DNA of 64,000 nt from UBA993 sp964389365 (GTDB lineage Bacteria > Bacillota > Dethiobacteria > DTU022). The notes below the pieces were generated by a model that was given only the letters and a program-made list of their open reading frames with translations, had not been told where the DNA came from and ran no database searches. The DNA is taken from contig CAYMDO010000003.1 in NCBI GenBank assembly GCA_964389365.1, positions 1-64,000 on the forward strand, written 5' to 3'. Shown in pieces: positions 44,479-53,124 of the stretch. Made by a program: the position numbers and the translations under genes. Position 1 is the first letter of the stretch; each line of letters opens with the position of its first letter.

Positions 44479-45195
44479 ATGGTTAATTTATTTTGGAACA
44501 TTTATGGCTGGGTATACGATGCGGCATTATTAGAATTAATACCGTATCAGAATATGCTTCGATTAACCGGTGAAGCATTGGCGCCTCGCAATGGTGAGTT
44601 AATTTTTGATGCCGGTTGCGGAACCGGAAACCTATTGGCCCGTTTGACCGGGAGTAATAAAAAGTTATCGCTCGTAGGGGCAGATTCTTCGCCGGTTATG
44701 TTAAAAAGGGCAACTATAAAGTTAGCCGGCAGCAGGAGTCCGGTTACTCTCCTCCAGTTAGACCTGAATGATAAACTTCCTTTCGAAAGTGATACATTTA
44801 ATGCCGCAGCCTGTATAAATGTCCTGTATATTCTCGATCAACCTGTTTTATTATTAAAAGAGCTGCATCGAGTGCTTAAAAAGAACGGCAGGTTAATCAT
44901 CGCCACCCCTCTCAACGAACCCAAACTTGTGCCGGTCCTTAATGAGCACATCGAAACCTTGAAAGCTAGGTATCCCCGTACATGGGTGACCAACTTCACC
45001 GCCCAGGCCTTCCGGGTCTTTATTCCCGCCAGCATTTCCATCTTCATGAACCTGGTTATTACCAGAAACAATAAATATCTTTTTTATAAAAGGGAGGATT
45101 TGGAATCCCTGATCAAAAACAATGGATATCAGATCCAGGACGAGAAAATAATCTATGGTGGCCAGCTCCAATTTATAATTGCTGAAAAATGCTAA
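44479..45195 (+). CDS. SAM-dependent class I methyltransferase
   Basis: This 238-residue protein has the SAM-binding motif I FDAGCGTGN, the acidic residue in VGADSSPVML and the motif IV region NAAACINVLYIL, as in UbiE/methyltransf_11 proteins. A hydrophobic stretch near residue 185-200 may bind a lipid or the membrane. GGAG lies 6 bases before the ATG. It is the first gene of a probable five-gene operon with a ketosynthase and signalling proteins. The substrate is unknown. Confidence 0.87.
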   Translation: MVNLFWNIYGWVYDAALLELIPYQNMLRLTGEALAPRNGELIFDAGCGTGNLLARLTGSNKKLSLVGADSSPVMLKRATIKLAGSRSPVTLLQLDLNDKLPFESDTFNAAACINVLYILDQPVLLLKELHRVLKKNGRLIIATPLNEPKLVPVLNEHIETLKARYPRTWVTNFTAQAFRVFIPASISIFMNLVITRNNKYLFYKREDLESLIKNNGYQIQDEKIIYGGQLQFIIAEKC

Positions 45196-45236
45196 CTCTG
45201 GCATAGAAACAGAATTGCTATACAGGGGGAATAAAA

Positions 45237-46484
45237 ATGTACCAGGCAGTTATTACCGGTTTGGGTCCGTTAGCTCCGAATGGGGTTGGAAAAGAGCAGT
45301 TCTGGGAAGCTGTCTCCCAGGGAAAGACAGGTGTCAGGCGTGTCGAAGAACTGGCTCAATCGGAATGTCCCTGCCACATAGCCGGAAATATTCTGCCGGA
45401 GTGGATCGAAGAACGGTCTGCCGATTTGCCGGGCTGGCTGCCTGATTCGAAGGCTTGCCGTTTTTCGCTGATTGCCGCCAAGCTGGCGCTCGAAGATGCC
45501 GGCTTGACTCCTGAGGATGTTTCCGGGCGCAAGGGTGCCGTCTATATGGGAGCCAGCAGCCCGGATATGGAGATCTACCAGCGGGAGTACCAGACCTTTA
45601 GCAGCAGCGGCTCTATCAGGCCGGATGCCCTTGCTTCTGCCGCACCGCATGCTTCAGCTTCAGCAATATCGCATTATTTTAAAATATATACAAATGTTGT
45701 TACAATCTCAACTGCCTGTTCCTCCGGAGCTACCTGCATACAGTATGCAGCAGATTTGATCGCCCGGGGTGAGTCGGATATTGTTATTGCCGGGGGTGTG
45801 GATATTCCGCTATCACCATTTTTTATCAGCGGCTGCAGCGCTGTCGGACTGGTCCCGGTAACTTTTAACCATAAACCGGAATGCGGCAGCAGGCCTTTTG
45901 ATGCTCAGCGTGAGAGCGGTGTTTTATCTGAAGGGGCGGGAGCGGTAATCATGGAAGAAAAAAGCATCGCACTACGAAGAAAAGCAAAAATTTATGCCGA
46001 ATATTCGGGATGCGGAACTTCCACTTCGCTGTCTCCATCATGGATGAAAAATTCGTTTATCGCGGCAATGACCGAATCGCTTGAGCAATCTCGTTTAAGG
46101 CCGACTGACATAGATTTTATTTCTGCCTGCGCTCCTGGCCACCCGGTTATCGATCGGGTCGAAACTGACGCGATTAAGGACCTGTTTGGCCAAAGGGCAT
46201 ATAATGTTCCTGTCAGCTCCATAAAATCAATGATTGGAAACCCGGGTGCTGCGTCAGGGCTGCTTCAATTGATAGCCGCTGCTTTAAGCATCGAACACAA
46301 CTACGCTACACCAACCGTTAACTTAGAAAAGAGCAGTGAATGTTGCGATCTCGATTATGTTCCTCATAAAGGCCGCGTGGCCAGGATTAACCGGGTTATG
46401 ATAAATATACGTGGTTTTGGCGGAAACACTTCGTCGCTTGTCATTTCGAGGGCCGGGTTAAAAGATAAAAAGCCAAACGGGTAA
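45237..46484 (+). CDS. Beta-ketoacyl synthase with atypical active site
   Basis: This 415-residue thiolase-fold protein aligns with FabF along its length. The nucleophile cysteine is kept in STACSSGAT. The first histidine, normally in NAHGTSTP, is replaced (SACAPGHP: H becomes C), and the second, normally GHLLGAAG, is replaced by asparagine (SMIGNPGAASG). It is thus C-C-N rather than C-H-H. A lysine in SSIKSM is kept. It may condense unusual substrates, act only as an acyltransferase, or be an inactive partner. GGGGGA precedes the ATG. No carrier protein, reductase or partner synthase is nearby. Confidence 0.88.
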   Translation: MYQAVITGLGPLAPNGVGKEQFWEAVSQGKTGVRRVEELAQSECPCHIAGNILPEWIEERSADLPGWLPDSKACRFSLIAAKLALEDAGLTPEDVSGRKGAVYMGASSPDMEIYQREYQTFSSSGSIRPDALASAAPHASASAISHYFKIYTNVVTISTACSSGATCIQYAADLIARGESDIVIAGGVDIPLSPFFISGCSAVGLVPVTFNHKPECGSRPFDAQRESGVLSEGAGAVIMEEKSIALRRKAKIYAEYSGCGTSTSLSPSWMKNSFIAAMTESLEQSRLRPTDIDFISACAPGHPVIDRVETDAIKDLFGQRAYNVPVSSIKSMIGNPGAASGLLQLIAAALSIEHNYATPTVNLEKSSECCDLDYVPHKGRVARINRVMINIRGFGGNTSSLVISRAGLKDKKPNG

Positions 46485-46507
46485 ATAAGTTATTTTAACT
46501 AATAAAG

Positions 46508-48967
46508 ATGGTGGCAGTAGTGATTGATTCAACAGCCTATATATTGGTATTCACAATTGCTGCATATTTGATGACAGGGATCATAGTTATTGCTAATAAC
46601 CCAAAAGCAGCTGCAAACCGTATCATGTTTAGCTTTACCCTGGTGGCCGGCTTTTGGGCGCTTTCCATCCTGATCATCAATATGCAGGATAATGTTAATA
46701 TCATTTTATTTTGGATCCGGGCAAGCCATGCCCTGGGTGCCGTTGCACCCTGGCATATTATTGCCCTGGTTGTTTCATTGTTTGAAAAGAAGCCGTTATC
46801 GCAAACCGGAGTGAGATTTAGCCTTATAGCCAGCTTGGCATTGGCGGGTATTTCTTTTTCACCTTATTTTATTATTGGGCTGGCAGAGCCTTATCATGAA
46901 AATAGGATAATATACGGTAATTTCACCTATCCTTACATTATATTTTTACTTGGCATGATTGCTTACGCCTTATGGCAGGTTTTCTACCGTTTAATAAATT
47001 CCCGCGGAAAAACACGAACCCAGATGAATTACCTGTTTACCGGAACCCTGATATCAGCGCTGCTTATCACTGCTGTAAATATCATCCTGCCTTTGGTTGG
47101 CATAATATATATACATAATATTGATATAAGATCTTTAGGCCCCCTCTTCAGCCTGGCCATGCTCGGATCAATCAGTTATGCAATAATAAAACACCGGTTC
47201 ATGGATATTCGCCTGGCATTGCGTAAAAACCTGACTTCTTATATCACCGCGTTTCTAGTGGCAATTGCGTCTATACTTACAGTGCAAGGCATGTTTCAAT
47301 TGAATCCTAAAGCAGCTCCATTATTTATACAAATCATTATGGCCTCTTTAATTTTTTTTATTGCTGCCCTATTGCTCACAATACAGGATAAGGTCCAATT
47401 GCTGGTTGACAGGTACTTGTACAAAGGCGTGGCAGATTACCATACTTTATTGCTGGATAGCTCGAAAAAGCTATCCGGCTTGATGGACCGGGAGCTGCTT
47501 CTTGAAACTCTGATTAAAAACATAGCTGGTTATATGAAACTCGAGTGCTCGTTTTACTGTTTGATTGACGACAGAAACAAGTTTAGGGTGAACGGTTTTA
47601 CCAGGATGGCTGAAGATTGCAATGCATCTGTAATAGATATAACTATGCTTAAGCCGTTAATTGAATATTTCTCGGGGGAGCATTCGATCCTGGTCCACTC
47701 GGATATTTCGGGTAAGGTAAATGATCCGGTCAATGAGCAGCTGTATAGAAACATGAAAATAATGGGTGCGGATATTGCCGTGCCGCTTTTTGGCGACGAT
47801 TGTTTGGAAGGAGTTTTATTTTTGGGAGCCAAAGATTCCGGGGAACCTTATTATCACGAGGATGTTTTGCTTCTCTATGAAATATCAACCCAGGTAATAA
47901 TTAGCTTAATTAATGCAAAACATTACAGGGAGATATCAAATATCAAGCACTACCAGGAAATAATCCTGTCTGAAATGGGCAACGGCCTTCTGTCTGTGAA
48001 CGATAAAGGTTATCTCACTGTTTGCAACAACGAAGCAGGGAATATCCTTGGTTTATCAAGCCGGGATGCAGTTGGGAAAGAGTTGTTGGGCACTTTTGGC
48101 GAAGATTTATATCGACTTTACGAGCAAACTTTATCGAAGAATACCAACTTAAGCCAACATGAAGTATGTTTAAAGAAGAACGGGAAGACAAAGTATGTTT
48201 CATGTAATACCACCCTGATCCAAACCCCGGATAGAAGCCTGAAGGAAGTAATTATAGTTTTAAATAACATTTCAAGGATCAAGGAGCTGGAAAGCGAACG
48301 GATAAAATCACAGCGATTGATATCGCTTGGAGAAGTTGCTGCCGGTATAGCCCATGAAATCAAAAACCCACTGGTGTCAATAAAGACTTATGCCGATCTC
48401 CTGCCGGAAAAATATGAGGACAATGATTTCCGCAATAAGTTTTCTAAAGTTGTCAGCCAGGAGATTACCAGGATCAATGACCTGGTGGGTGAGCTGCTCA
48501 ATTTTGTTAAAGATCCTGTTTTACAATATGAGCAGGCATACATTGAGAATTTAATTGAAGAAGTATTTTTTCTGCTATCTCCGCAGATGGAGGCCCAAAA
48601 TGTTGTGGTAGATTTCGAACTGCCGGCGATACGGGAACCCGTCCCTGTTGACCGTGCCTTATTAAAGCAAGCACTTTTGAATGTCTGTTTAAATTCTGTT
48701 CAGGCGATGCCGGACGGGGGCAGGATAGTTGCTGGAATGAAGTTGTCCGAAAAAGATTTGGTGTTATATATTGAAGATAATGGGATCGGTATTGCAGACA
48801 CAATCAGGGAAAAGATCTTCGATCCTTTTGTTACAGATAAAGCTGATGGCGTGGGGTTAGGCTTGAGCATTTGCCATAAGATTATTTCAGCGCACCGCGG
48901 CAGGATTATTATAAAGAGTGACGAAGGTTTTGGATCGCGGTTCGAAATAACTTTGCCGCGATCTTGA
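46508..48967 (+). CDS. Membrane histidine kinase (multi-TM sensor, GAF, PAS, HisKA, HATPase)
   Basis: This 819-residue kinase has an N-terminal block of about seven or eight membrane helices (residues 5-290) like the 7TM sensor kinases and PrsK. It then has a GAF domain (about 325-470), a PAS domain (about 480-590), a phospho-acceptor helix with AHEIKNPL (His near 616) and a complete ATPase domain: N-box LLNVCLNSVQAM, DNGIGI, and GVGLGLSI. It should be active. It lies 23 bases after the ketosynthase gene and 67 before the second kinase. Confidence 0.92.
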   Translation: MVAVVIDSTAYILVFTIAAYLMTGIIVIANNPKAAANRIMFSFTLVAGFWALSILIINMQDNVNIILFWIRASHALGAVAPWHIIALVVSLFEKKPLSQTGVRFSLIASLALAGISFSPYFIIGLAEPYHENRIIYGNFTYPYIIFLLGMIAYALWQVFYRLINSRGKTRTQMNYLFTGTLISALLITAVNIILPLVGIIYIHNIDIRSLGPLFSLAMLGSISYAIIKHRFMDIRLALRKNLTSYITAFLVAIASILTVQGMFQLNPKAAPLFIQIIMASLIFFIAALLLTIQDKVQLLVDRYLYKGVADYHTLLLDSSKKLSGLMDRELLLETLIKNIAGYMKLECSFYCLIDDRNKFRVNGFTRMAEDCNASVIDITMLKPLIEYFSGEHSILVHSDISGKVNDPVNEQLYRNMKIMGADIAVPLFGDDCLEGVLFLGAKDSGEPYYHEDVLLLYEISTQVIISLINAKHYREISNIKHYQEIILSEMGNGLLSVNDKGYLTVCNNEAGNILGLSSRDAVGKELLGTFGEDLYRLYEQTLSKNTNLSQHEVCLKKNGKTKYVSCNTTLIQTPDRSLKEVIIVLNNISRIKELESERIKSQRLISLGEVAAGIAHEIKNPLVSIKTYADLLPEKYEDNDFRNKFSKVVSQEITRINDLVGELLNFVKDPVLQYEQAYIENLIEEVFFLLSPQMEAQNVVVDFELPAIREPVPVDRALLKQALLNVCLNSVQAMPDGGRIVAGMKLSEKDLVLYIEDNGIGIADTIREKIFDPFVTDKADGVGLGLSICHKIISAHRGRIIIKSDEGFGSRFEITLPRS

Positions 48968-49034
48968 ATAATGGCGCAGCTTCTGATGCGGATCAGCTTT
49001 ATCACGTTATGATTAAGCGAAAGGAAGCACCGGC

Positions 49035-51014
49035 ATGAAAGTTGTATTGCTTGTTACTGACGATTATGCTTTGCTCGAGGATATCAGGTGCTATCTGCCC
49101 GATCAGTATCTTCTTATTGACAGCAAGGACGATGCTTTTAACTGGGTTTTTGAAAACGACCTTACCCATGGTGTGGTATTGGTTGATACAGATCAGGCAG
49201 ATGTTTGCAAATGGCTGCAGGGGGCACAGGAAAAAAAGCCCCACCTGGTATATGTTGGAGTAGGAAAAGATAAAAAACAGGCCTTGTTGCTGGTTGAATA
49301 TCTTTATGACTTTTTGCCGCTGCCCTCCGAACCATGGCAGCTTGAAAAGACACTTGGCCGCGCCTGGGAAAAAGTAGTCAGCAACACAGAGCCGGCTGCT
49401 GTACCCCAAAACAGCAATTTTTGTGCAGACAGCACCCGCCAGGGAGATTTTGATTTTTCAGCACGTCCGTGGGCCAGGGTCTTAAGCGATTTTTCCAGGA
49501 CTGTTAGCAACCAGTTTAATCGAGATAAATTTTTAAATTTGTTTATTTATGCAGTAAAAGAGCTAATGCCGGTCGGCAAGCTGGTGGTCCTGTTAAAGGA
49601 AGAAGATAGCGGCGATTATTTGATTGCCGCCCAGCAAGGCCTTGATCCCGATATAAGCAAAAAGCTAAGGTTAAAAAAAACAGGAGGTATTATTGCCCGG
49701 CTTGTGGCAGAAGGTCAAATACTTAAACGTTCTGCCTCTTCTGATCCCGGTAATCTTGGGATAAGTGCGGAAATCACCCAGGAAATGAAGCTGCTGCAGG
49801 TTTCGGTTTGCGTTCCCCTGGTTGCCCAGGGCAGTTTGAAGGGTGTGTTATGCCTCGGTTCAAAAATAACCGGCGCACCATTCTATGAGAGAGAACTGGA
49901 GCTGCTCTATTCTGTTTGCGGTAATATTGCCACAGCTCTTGACGATATTGGTCTCCATGAACGCCTTGTCAACCAGAAAATTTACATTGAAAGTATTCTG
50001 CAGCGCATGAACAGCGGGGTTGTTGCCATAGATCGCTCTGAAAGAATCACAACCTTTAACCATCGGGCAGGCGAAATATTATGTAAGGAGCCTGCAGAAA
50101 TGATCAACAGTGATTTAAGAACACTGGCCAGTCCTATAGGGGATATGCTTTACGAAACCCTGCTGAATGGGAAAGAATACCATAAGAAATATATAGAACT
50201 GGCAGAAATAAAGATACCTCTGGAAATAAGTACTTACTGTATGATGAACCCGGATAAGGAAGTGCTTGGCAGCGTGATGATCATCGATGATATTACTGCC
50301 CGGAAAACCGCTGAGACAGAAAGAAATAAAGCAGAACAAATTACTGTTTTAAACCGTTTTGTGAGCCAGCTGACACACGAGATAAAAAACCCGATGGTGG
50401 CAATCCGCACTTTTGCAGAGCTGTTACCCGATAAGTTTGAAGACAATGAGTTCCGGGCTGCTTTTTCACAGACGGTCAGGCATGAAGTTAAACGAATCAA
50501 CGAGCTGGTCGATCAGTTGATTGCCTTTTCAACGCCATTAAATTACCAATACGAACTGACCGAGATTCAAAGTGTCATCGACCAAGCTGTTTACCTGATT
50601 GAAGAGCAGGGTGGAGTACTCAGCGGGTTGACCAGGAAAGATATTTGCGAAGATTTTCCAAAAGTAAAAGTTGACATTCTCAGTATGGCCAGGGCAATAT
50701 CATACATCATCAACTTTCTCTGCCAGGGAGTACCGGAGGCAGGCAAACAGCTCTCAGTTAGCACTGTGCTTTCCGATAGAGAAAACCCTGCGTGTCAAAT
50801 ACAGGTCATTATTACTGATAATAAAACCAGGGTTGATGTAAATAACCCCGAAAGGATTTTCAGCCCCCTGGAGATGAGCCCGGACAATACTATCTCAGTA
50901 GGTCTTCCCGTCAGCCGGAAAATTATAGAAGATCACGGGGGAACACTGCAATTAATTCAGACTAACAACAGCCCTTTAAAATTTGGTATCAGCTTGCCGG
51001 TATGTCAATCCTGA
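49035..51014 (+). CDS. Histidine-kinase-like protein with degenerate ATPase domain
   Basis: This 659-residue soluble protein starts with a receiver-like domain without a clear phospho-aspartate pocket (residues 1-110), then GAF (about 155-315), PAS (about 320-430) and a phospho-acceptor helix with QLTHEIKNPM (His near 450). The DHp helix closely matches that of the preceding kinase (RTFAELLPDKFEDNEF against KTYADLLPEKYEDNDF). The ATPase part is eroded: the N-box is AISYIINFLCQG without the key asparagine, and the DxGxG motif reads TDNKTRV. It may be phosphorylated by its partner and not by itself. AAGGAAG precedes the ATG. Confidence 0.85.
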   Translation: MKVVLLVTDDYALLEDIRCYLPDQYLLIDSKDDAFNWVFENDLTHGVVLVDTDQADVCKWLQGAQEKKPHLVYVGVGKDKKQALLLVEYLYDFLPLPSEPWQLEKTLGRAWEKVVSNTEPAAVPQNSNFCADSTRQGDFDFSARPWARVLSDFSRTVSNQFNRDKFLNLFIYAVKELMPVGKLVVLLKEEDSGDYLIAAQQGLDPDISKKLRLKKTGGIIARLVAEGQILKRSASSDPGNLGISAEITQEMKLLQVSVCVPLVAQGSLKGVLCLGSKITGAPFYERELELLYSVCGNIATALDDIGLHERLVNQKIYIESILQRMNSGVVAIDRSERITTFNHRAGEILCKEPAEMINSDLRTLASPIGDMLYETLLNGKEYHKKYIELAEIKIPLEISTYCMMNPDKEVLGSVMIIDDITARKTAETERNKAEQITVLNRFVSQLTHEIKNPMVAIRTFAELLPDKFEDNEFRAAFSQTVRHEVKRINELVDQLIAFSTPLNYQYELTEIQSVIDQAVYLIEEQGGVLSGLTRKDICEDFPKVKVDILSMARAISYIINFLCQGVPEAGKQLSVSTVLSDRENPACQIQVIITDNKTRVDVNNPERIFSPLEMSPDNTISVGLPVSRKIIEDHGGTLQLIQTNNSPLKFGISLPVCQS

Positions 51015-51036
51015 GCTTTGGATTAAGGAGATCACC

Positions 51037-52077
51037 ATGCTTACTTCGGAAAAACCTTTGATTCTGATTGTCGATGATGAGCTGGGCCCCAGGGAGTCGC
51101 TGCGCATGATTCTAAAAGATGATTATGCAATTAAAACCGCGGGAAGCGGCAAAGAGGCAATTTCACTAATCGATAAAAATGAATTTGACCTGATTATATT
51201 GGATATTCGCATGCCTGAGATGAACGGGATAGATCTGCTCAAAATAATCAGGGAAAAGGCGAAGGCAACGGAAGTAATCATGGTAACCGCCTATGCATCA
51301 GTTGATACGGCAACGGAGGCTTTGCGGCTTGGAGCGGCAGATTATCTTTATAAGCCATATGATATCCTGCACGTCAGGAACGTAGTCAAGAAAGGTTTAA
51401 ATAAGCTTAACCAGGCAAAAGAAGTCGGCAGAAGGCTGGATGAGCTGCAAACAGCCAAGCTTAGCTTAGAAGAAGAGATTAAATACACTAAAAGCAGTAT
51501 CCAAAGCCATTACCGGGAAACAATTGACTCGCTAGTTGCTGCTGTTGATGCTAAAGATTCTTACACAAAAGGCCATCAGGAAAGAGTTGCTGACCTGGCT
51601 AGAAAAATTGGGGAGGCTATGAACCTTGCCTCCGGCGAGCGGGAAGCGATTTGCCAGGCAGCCACACTCCACGATATCGGCAAAATCGGAGTTTCAGAGT
51701 ATATCCTCCGGAAAGAAAGCAAGCTGAACAGTAAAGAGTATGAAATCGTAAAAAAACATTCGGTAATCGGGGCCGACATCCTTTCTCCGGCTACTTTTTT
51801 AAAAGATATTGTTCCGATGGTGCGTTACCACCATGAACGTTACGACGGAAGCGGGTATCCGGAGGGGTTAAAAGGAAATCGTATCCCACTTGGAGCAAGA
51901 GTGATTGCTGTTGCAGATACTGTAGATGCCATGCTGTGGGAGAGGCCCTATGCGGTTTCCAAGAATGCGGTTGAAGTTGCCGAAGAGTTGAACATGGTGG
52001 CGGGCACCCAGTTTGATCCGCAGATTGTCACAGCGCTCCTCGATAAGAAGCTTCTGAATAGAACCGGTGCCAACTAG
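51037..52077 (+). CDS. Response regulator, REC plus HD-GYP phosphodiesterase
   Basis: This protein of about 346 residues has a receiver domain (IVDDE, phospho-Asp in ILDIRMPEMNG, the conserved Thr and Lys in MVTAYAS and YKPY), a coiled linker and an HD-GYP domain (LHDIGKIGV, YHHERYDGSGYPEGL) that would hydrolyse c-di-GMP. The motifs are complete. ATG 51037 has AAGGAG upstream; an earlier in-frame GTG or ATG inside the previous gene lacks one. It is the output of the two-kinase operon, which thus sets the c-di-GMP level. Confidence 0.93.
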   Translation: MLTSEKPLILIVDDELGPRESLRMILKDDYAIKTAGSGKEAISLIDKNEFDLIILDIRMPEMNGIDLLKIIREKAKATEVIMVTAYASVDTATEALRLGAADYLYKPYDILHVRNVVKKGLNKLNQAKEVGRRLDELQTAKLSLEEEIKYTKSSIQSHYRETIDSLVAAVDAKDSYTKGHQERVADLARKIGEAMNLASGEREAICQAATLHDIGKIGVSEYILRKESKLNSKEYEIVKKHSVIGADILSPATFLKDIVPMVRYHHERYDGSGYPEGLKGNRIPLGARVIAVADTVDAMLWERPYAVSKNAVEVAEELNMVAGTQFDPQIVTALLDKKLLNRTGAN

Positions 52078-52405
52078 GCATTCCGCCCGGCCTGCAGCAG
52101 GGGGATTTATTATTGATTGGCGGCAGTTGCTTTTTCTTGACAGCGTTGATCCTCAGTTGTTCATTTCTCCCTGTCTAGTGCCATAATCTTCTTGTCATTG
52201 GCAGATCAGCCATAAAAAGATACCGTGCACGACCTTACCTGTCGTACATGTCGTTTACAGTGTACGGTCCGGGAAGGGACTGATCGGGCGCGTGCGGATT
52301 CTAATCTGTAATGCTACAATCGTTGATGATGCAATTAAATAGAAGCCGCTGAAGCCGATAGCTTATAGCGCCCGGTTATTAAAAATAAAAGGGGTTATAA
52401 AAGCA
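52078..52405. other. Intergenic region with a hairpin
   Basis: No gene is visible in these 328 bases. ACCGTGCAC (52222-52230) and GTGTACGGT (52260-52268) form a 9-bp stem with one G-T pair around a 29-base loop containing further GAC/GTC repeats. No T run follows, so it is not an ordinary terminator. An AAGGGG-type ribosome site for the next gene is at the right end. Confidence 0.4.
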
Positions 52406-52996
52406 ATGCGTTCAAAAAAATGGGAATCTACGCTAAAATCATGGATCAGGCAAATTATCCTGTTTGTTGTCCTGACAGTAATGATAAGTGTGCTGGTTAT
52501 TCAAACCTATGATATTTTCGACCGGTCGATGGAGCCGACGTTTGACAGGCAGGGCAACCGGGTGCTGATCTTTCTAACCCCCTATCTTTTTGGGGCTGCC
52601 CCCGGGTATGGAGATCTGGTTATTATCGACAGCAGGGTAGATCGGCAGCGGACCATAGTGGATCGTGTTATTGAAAGCCCTTTATTTGCTCTTTTCATTC
52701 ACCGGGAAAGAGATCACATGTGGGTAAAGAGGGTTATCGGCCTTCCCGGCGACAGCCTTGAATTTATCATGGGCAGTGTTTACCGCAATGGTGAGCTTTT
52801 GCCCGAGAGCTATATAAAAAGTAAGGTTGCTACCGAGCATAACCCGGTAGTTGTTCCCGATGGACATGTTTATGTCCTCGGTGACAACCGCAATCACAGC
52901 AGCGACAGCAGGCAGATTGGCCCGGTGCCGTTAAGAAATATACAGGGCCGGGTAATTTTACGGTTCCTGCCGCTATCAAAAATTACTTTATACTAG
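52406..52996 (+). CDS. lepB: Signal peptidase I
   Basis: This 196-residue membrane protease removes signal peptides from exported proteins. An N-terminal membrane anchor (residues 14-34) is followed by box B, DRSMEPTF, with the serine nucleophile, box D, WVKRVIGLPGD, with the general-base lysine, and box E, VLGDNRNHSSDSR. It is of the short Gram-positive type. The ATG is preceded by AAGGGG at a longish distance. It stands alone between the signalling operon and tex. Confidence 0.93.
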   Translation: MRSKKWESTLKSWIRQIILFVVLTVMISVLVIQTYDIFDRSMEPTFDRQGNRVLIFLTPYLFGAAPGYGDLVIIDSRVDRQRTIVDRVIESPLFALFIHRERDHMWVKRVIGLPGDSLEFIMGSVYRNGELLPESYIKSKVATEHNPVVVPDGHVYVLGDNRNHSSDSRQIGPVPLRNIQGRVILRFLPLSKITLY

Positions 52997-53124
52997 CGGA
53001 TATTTTTTATAGCCGATTCCGATTCCGGGGTTATTTCGAATACGGGTAAAGACCCACCGGGCAGAGCGGAATCGATGGGGCATAAGTATTAATAAAACTT
53101 TTAAAACTTTGCAGGGGGCCGGTT

